64,000 nucleotides of DNA from a bacterium (GTDB taxonomy: Bacteria; Krumholzibacteriota; Krumholzibacteriia; JACNKJ01). Both the position numbers and the translations under genes were made by a program. The first letter of the stretch is position 1, and each line of letters opens with the position of its first letter. The stretch lies in NCBI GenBank assembly GCA_024231955.1, contig JAAEPZ010000538.1, forward strand, positions 124,001 through 188,000, given 5' to 3'. Shown piece by piece: positions 59,798 through 64,000 of the stretch. The notes beneath the pieces were generated by a model. The model did not search any database. It worked only from the letters and a program-made list of their open reading frames with translations, and had not been told where the DNA came from.

Positions 59798-62209
59798 ATG
59801 GTCACAGGCGATCGTTTTTGTCAGTTCATGATTCTGGCTTTTATCCTGACATCCATGACACTTGCGGGAAATAGTGCCGCAACGACGGTCGGCAACCTGA
59901 GCGGAGCGCACATCCCGTTTATCCAGAACGTCGGGCAGGTCGATTCCGAGGTTCGTTTCTATGCGCAGACATTCAGCGGGACGGTGTTCGTTACCGATCA
60001 GAACGAGATCGTATACGCATTGCCCAACCGCTCCCTGCAGCACACGGGTCTGGCCCTGAAGGAGTTCTTCGTGAACGGCAAGGCCAACTCCCTGGCTGGT
60101 GAGATGGCCAGTCCGACCAAGGTCAGCTATTTCCACGATCAAGACAGAGACGGCTGGAAGAGCAACATCCCCTCATATGAGTACGTCACTCTCGGCGAGG
60201 TCTTCGACAACATCGACGTGAAGCTGAGAGCATACGGGGACAATGTCGAGAAGCTGTTCTTCGTCCGCACCTCGGGTGACCCGAGCGACATCGCTCTGGG
60301 TTTCGAGGGGGCACGGTCGCTGTCGATTACCGGCCAGGGCGAACTGGCGATTGAGACCGATCTGGGCACCTGCACCTTCACCAGGCCGATAGCCTATCAG
60401 GATGTGGCCGGCGAGAGGGCATATGTCGAGGTCGCATACCATCTGTCCGACTCGGGCTACGGCTTCAGCCTGGGCGACTATGACGTCAACGAAACCCTCG
60501 TGATCGATCCCCTGCTCTCCTCCACCTTTGTCGGGGGCAACGGGCAGGACGAAGCCTACGAACCCACGATCGTCATCGACAACGACGGCAACGTGTTCTT
60601 CACGGGGGAGACCAACTCCGCGAATTTCCCGACCACGGCGGGGGCGTACGACACCGGCCTCTACGGATCCACCGATCGTGTCGTCTGCAAGTTCGACAGC
60701 GACCTGACCACCCTGCTCGCCTCCACATACATCGGCGGCAACGGAATCGAATCCGGGATGGCCATCTGTATCACCGACAACAACGATGTCCTGATCGCGG
60801 GCTACACGGGATCGGCGAATTTCCCCGTTACGCCGGGAGCCTACGACCGGTACTACAATGGTGGAGAGCTGGACAGCTTCATCGCCCGCTTCGACAACGA
60901 TCTGACCACACTCATCGCCTCCACTTTCTTCGGCGGCAGCAACACCGATGGCTCCTACTCCCCCAGAATCGATATGGGTATCGGAGTTGACGGCAATGTC
61001 TATATCGCCGGTTTGACCTCCTCCTCCAATCTGCCGATGAACGCATCGTCATGCGACCGGGTTTATAACGGCGATCAGGATTTCTTCGTGGCGAAGTTCA
61101 CCCCCGATCTCACAACGCTGCTGGCCTCCACGTTCGTTGGCGGGGGTACCGACGAGTGGCGCCCCTCAATTCAGATCGACGGCAGCGGCGACGTGTTCGT
61201 CAGCGGCACGACCCGCTTCGGCTATCCGACCACAGTCGGCGCCTATGACCGCACATTCAACGGCGGCAACTACGACATGGTCATCACCAAGCTCTCGGCC
61301 GATCTGTCGGAGATGCTTGCCAGCACCTACCTGGGAACCTCCGGAGAGGACAACCTCAAGGGGATCAGGGTAGACGCCGAGGGGAACGTCTACACCGCCG
61401 GCATGACTTCGGGATCTTCATATCCCACGACTGCCGGCGCATATGACCGCACCTACAACGGCTCCATGGATATGTGCGTCTCCAAATTGAGCAACGACCT
61501 GTCGACGCTGATCGCGTCGACATTCATAGGCGGCAGCAGAACCGATGACGGCGAGGACGTCTTCATCGACGCGTACGGCAACGTGCATGTGATCGGACTG
61601 ACCAATTCGGCCGACTTCCCGGTGACCGACGATGCTTACGACAGTGTCTTCAACGGGTCGCCGACAAATGGGGCCGAAGTCGGTTTTGCGATCATGAGCA
61701 ATGACCTGTCGACTCTGCACTACGCGACCTATATGGGTCGTGGCGGCGATCTGGGAAAATGTGTCGTGGTCAACGATGCAGGCGATACCTATCTCTGCGG
61801 GATCACCTACTTCTCCAATTTCCCCACGACTCCCGGCTGTTATGACAGTTCGTTCAATGGCGGTACGACGGATTGCTTCATCGCCAAGTTCGGCGGCATC
61901 GTGACCGGACTGGATCATGAGGATGTTCCTCATGGCTTCAAGCTGAACGGCAACTATCCCAACCCCTTCAATCCGACAACCAACATCAGCTATTCGGTCC
62001 CCCGGGATAGCGATGTTGCCCTGTCGATCCATGACCTGCAGGGGCGGATCGTCGCCGAACTGGTGAGCGGATTTCATCAGAGTGGAGACTATACTGTGCG
62101 CTGGGATGGCCGTAATGGCGCAGGCGTTCTGGTGGCCAGCGGGATTTACTCCTGCAGGCTCCAGGCCGGCGATTATGCGGATAACAGAAAGATGAGCTTC
62201 ATCAAGTAG
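59798..62209 (+). CDS. Secreted SBBP-repeat propeller protein with T9SS-type C-terminus
   Basis: 803 residues. Signal peptide (FCQFMILAFILTSMTLAG), then a DUF7948-like N-terminal domain (FIQNVGQVDSEVRFYAQTF, about 40-240) and at least seven SBBP-type blades of about 55-60 residues. Each has the pattern LASTxxGG...D, a D-x-x-GNV-x-x-x-G strand, FPTT-x-GAYD and a closing VxKxSxDL strand. The last 80 residues are a FlgD-like sorting module (NGNYPNPFNPTTNISYSVP, ending KMSFIK), as in the gene at 7297. Probably exported and attached at the surface. The ribosome site is AAGGAG. Confidence 0.87.
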   Translation: MVTGDRFCQFMILAFILTSMTLAGNSAATTVGNLSGAHIPFIQNVGQVDSEVRFYAQTFSGTVFVTDQNEIVYALPNRSLQHTGLALKEFFVNGKANSLAGEMASPTKVSYFHDQDRDGWKSNIPSYEYVTLGEVFDNIDVKLRAYGDNVEKLFFVRTSGDPSDIALGFEGARSLSITGQGELAIETDLGTCTFTRPIAYQDVAGERAYVEVAYHLSDSGYGFSLGDYDVNETLVIDPLLSSTFVGGNGQDEAYEPTIVIDNDGNVFFTGETNSANFPTTAGAYDTGLYGSTDRVVCKFDSDLTTLLASTYIGGNGIESGMAICITDNNDVLIAGYTGSANFPVTPGAYDRYYNGGELDSFIARFDNDLTTLIASTFFGGSNTDGSYSPRIDMGIGVDGNVYIAGLTSSSNLPMNASSCDRVYNGDQDFFVAKFTPDLTTLLASTFVGGGTDEWRPSIQIDGSGDVFVSGTTRFGYPTTVGAYDRTFNGGNYDMVITKLSADLSEMLASTYLGTSGEDNLKGIRVDAEGNVYTAGMTSGSSYPTTAGAYDRTYNGSMDMCVSKLSNDLSTLIASTFIGGSRTDDGEDVFIDAYGNVHVIGLTNSADFPVTDDAYDSVFNGSPTNGAEVGFAIMSNDLSTLHYATYMGRGGDLGKCVVVNDAGDTYLCGITYFSNFPTTPGCYDSSFNGGTTDCFIAKFGGIVTGLDHEDVPHGFKLNGNYPNPFNPTTNISYSVPRDSDVALSIHDLQGRIVAELVSGFHQSGDYTVRWDGRNGAGVLVASGIYSCRLQAGDYADNRKMSFIK

Positions 62210-62248
62210 ATTTCGATGCGCGGGCCGTTGGCTGTATATCCGATCCGA

Positions 62249-64000
62249 TCAAGGCTGTAGTAGTGGCACAATGATCAGATCGGAGGAGGAGAGAGTAGTC
62301 GTTGCCACCAGTAACGATTTCCCATTGGGGTACAGCTCCAACGGCCCGTAGCATCGTTTCGAGATCGTACCAAGAGTATCCTGCACAGCGGTGGAGAGGT
62401 TGTGGGCGATCAGCAGGTTCTGTTTGTCGACGTATGTGACGTAGTAAATGAGGTCCCCTCGCGAACCGGTACTGAGGATCCTGACAGTTGGGGGGTACTC
62501 AGCAGCCAGATCCTCAGTACCGTCGGGGTGTAAGCGATAAAGACCCTGACGACGCGGTTCGATGAAGCAGAAGGTGCTGTCCGCTTGATCTTGATGGACG
62601 ATATTGAGTCGATCACCCTCCCGAATCGTCGTCAGGTCGGTTCCGTCGGGGCGAATCTTGTTCAGCCGCCAACCCCTGCTGCATTTGGAGTTGAAGTAGA
62701 TCCACTCTCCGTCGGGTGACCAGACGGGCTTGTCGTAATCCCGAAAATCAAGAGGCAGGACCCGCACCCTGCCGTTTTCCGGATCAATCAGACCCAGGAA
62801 TGTCCCGTACCGATTTTGACCGGAGATCAGAAGGCTGGATCCATCAGGAGACCAGCGCAGAGCTCCGATCCCTGTTTCGGAGAGATCGGTCAGAGCGACG
62901 GCATCGCCGCCATCAATATCCGCCAGGTAGATCTGAGGTTCGCCGGTCCGGTTGGAGCAGAACGCCATACGCGAGTGGGTCGGGTCGATGGAGGGGAGGA
63001 ATTCCCCCTGGGTTGAGCGATGCTGTACCTGACCCTCCAACATGTGTTCGCGATCGGCGCCGGAAGCAAGGTCATAGCGCATCAGATTCGCGTCCATCCT
63101 GGGCACCTGAACGGCCAACTGACCGGTCGCCCGAGACAGGGAGAGACTGGACATGGATTCCAGAGGCAGATTGATGTAGCTGGTCTCTCCGGTGGCGATG
63201 GTCAGATTGCCCAGCTGACCTCCTCTACCCTGGTTGGTCGAAATCACAAGTTGACGACCATCAGGATGCCAGGCCAGATCGCGAACGGAGCCGAAGGCTG
63301 CGGGTATTGTCGTCACCGGTTCACCAGCGATGGGCGCCAGACAGATAACATTCTCCCCCGGCTCCAGATTCCTGACGAACGCGATTTGATCACCCTCCGG
63401 CGAGAACCGGGGTCTCAGGTCTCCCCAACCGGAGTCCGGGGGTTGAGTCAGTGTGCGTATTTCGCCGCGAGTCAGATCCAGGATCAGAATGGCGAAACGC
63501 CCGTCGAACGGTGAGTGGCCTATGGCCAGGGATGAACCGTCCGGCGACCAATCCAGACCCAGGGAGCGTCCGTTGAGTCGACAGAGCATCTGAACCGGAC
63601 CGCCGAGAGAGGGGATGCTGCAGATGATGCGGCTGTCTCCATCGAGGCGGACAAAGGCGACGGTCGAACCATCGGGGGACCAGGTCGGATACTTGTCGCT
63701 GAACTCCCCGTCGGTAAGCTGAAGCTCCTGAGCCTGCCGCGGCTGCTTCACGTAAACGTGATAGGGATCGGCTTCCGTCGTCCGCCGTGAGAAGGCGATG
63801 CGGGTGCCATCCGGCGAAAAGGAGGGGAACGCGTCATGCCCCGGATCACTGGTCAATGGAGATACCTGGAGAGGTTCGGGTGGACGGGAATCCTCCTGAA
63901 CCGGCGGATTGAGCATGAAGCGGGTCAGCGCGAACAGCGCCATGATCACGATCAGAAAACCGGTCACAGCCACCCAACGCCTTGGTCCGGATGTCTCCCC
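62249..64000 (-). CDS. PD40/TolB-type propeller protein, 5' end outside window
   Basis: 583 residues seen; the frame is still open at base 64000, so the true start lies beyond the window. It begins with a basic segment (GETSGPRRWVAVT) and a membrane helix (GFLIVIMALFALTRFML), so the missing part is probably a cytoplasmic domain such as a winged helix or kinase; which one cannot be said. The periplasmic part has many PD40 repeats: FPSFSPDGTRIAFSRRT, YPTWSPDGSTVAFVRLDG, RPRFSPEGDQIAFVRN, LRWSPDGSSLLISG, KPVWSPDGEWIYFNSK. Similar sensor-like proteins with N-terminal regulatory domains are common in FCB and Acidobacteria. Confidence 0.85.
   Translation of the reverse strand, partial: GETSGPRRWVAVTGFLIVIMALFALTRFMLNPPVQEDSRPPEPLQVSPLTSDPGHDAFPSFSPDGTRIAFSRRTTEADPYHVYVKQPRQAQELQLTDGEFSDKYPTWSPDGSTVAFVRLDGDSRIICSIPSLGGPVQMLCRLNGRSLGLDWSPDGSSLAIGHSPFDGRFAILILDLTRGEIRTLTQPPDSGWGDLRPRFSPEGDQIAFVRNLEPGENVICLAPIAGEPVTTIPAAFGSVRDLAWHPDGRQLVISTNQGRGGQLGNLTIATGETSYINLPLESMSSLSLSRATGQLAVQVPRMDANLMRYDLASGADREHMLEGQVQHRSTQGEFLPSIDPTHSRMAFCSNRTGEPQIYLADIDGGDAVALTDLSETGIGALRWSPDGSSLLISGQNRYGTFLGLIDPENGRVRVLPLDFRDYDKPVWSPDGEWIYFNSKCSRGWRLNKIRPDGTDLTTIREGDRLNIVHQDQADSTFCFIEPRRQGLYRLHPDGTEDLAAEYPPTVRILSTGSRGDLIYYVTYVDKQNLLIAHNLSTAVQDTLGTISKRCYGPLELYPNGKSLLVATTTLSSSDLIIVPLLQP

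Noticed and set aside
1..64000. CRISPR array, insertion sequence or prophage
   Set aside because: No short regularly spaced repeats, terminal inverted repeats, transposase or integrase sequences were recognised. The repeated units seen are protein-level repeats within genes.

Overview
The window is 64 kb of GC-rich bacterial chromosome, densely coding on both strands, with no rRNA, tRNA, transposase, phage gene or CRISPR array that I could recognise. Two secreted proteins end in a FlgD-like C-terminal sorting module carrying the NPFNPTT motif (genes at 7297-9240 and 59798-62209). That feature, with a CBM9/DUF5916 outer-membrane protein, PD40/TolB-type propellers, an SBBP-repeat protein and a fused CcoN-CcoO oxidase subunit, points to the FCB superphylum or an affiliated candidate phylum (Krumholzibacteriota, Eisenbacteria, Latescibacterota and Zixibacteria types). 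The exact phylum is an inference. Nothing here suggests recent horizontal transfer.

Layout. (1) 1-5605: five tandem GNAT genes of one paralogous family, four of them double-domain, followed by a C45-family Ntn hydrolase/acyltransferase. (2) 5891-12645: rmuC; a secreted triple-repeat protein; a minus-strand unit of ECF sigma factor, zinc-finger anti-sigma factor and lipoprotein; and a propeller lipoprotein. (3) 12783-22044: a GbsR/MarR-type regulator heads a plus-strand cluster of SDR reductase, KAS III-like enzyme lacking the His/Asn dyad, sodium:solute symporter, acyl-CoA ligase, lipoprotein, outer-membrane beta-barrel and alpha/beta-hydrolase lipoprotein. This reads as an uptake and activation system for an unknown acid or ester, and it is the best candidate here for an undescribed pathway. 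(4) 22049-35183: mixed small genes, including methyltransferases, PspC, an SPL-like radical SAM protein, acyltransferases, four more GNATs, an SDR, a SagB-type nitroreductase and a 50-residue flavodoxin-like fragment translationally coupled to it. (5) 35381-44560: a DUF5916 protein, a large MutL/GlmL-type ASKHA protein with a long C-terminal extension, a PrsW-type protease, YwbE, an NTF2-like lipoprotein and a class III aminotransferase with an unusual four-Cys insertion. (6) 44615-53018: a complete minus-strand cbb3 oxidase operon (SafE-like, CcoI, CcoS, fused CcoNO, CcoQ, single-haem CcoP, CcoG, and a 44-residue coupled membrane peptide). (7) 53424-64000: an orphan chemoreceptor with a duplicated sensor region, TypA/BipA, a YeiH-type transporter, an SBBP-repeat secreted protein and a 5'-truncated PD40 propeller protein.

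The organism appears to be a Gram-negative, motile or surface-responsive cell (chemoreceptor, lipoproteins, outer-membrane barrels) able to respire oxygen at low concentration (cbb3 oxidase). All functional names rest on motifs and family resemblance read by eye; no database search was run. Start codons were chosen by ribosome binding sites and family N-termini and often differ from the longest open frame.
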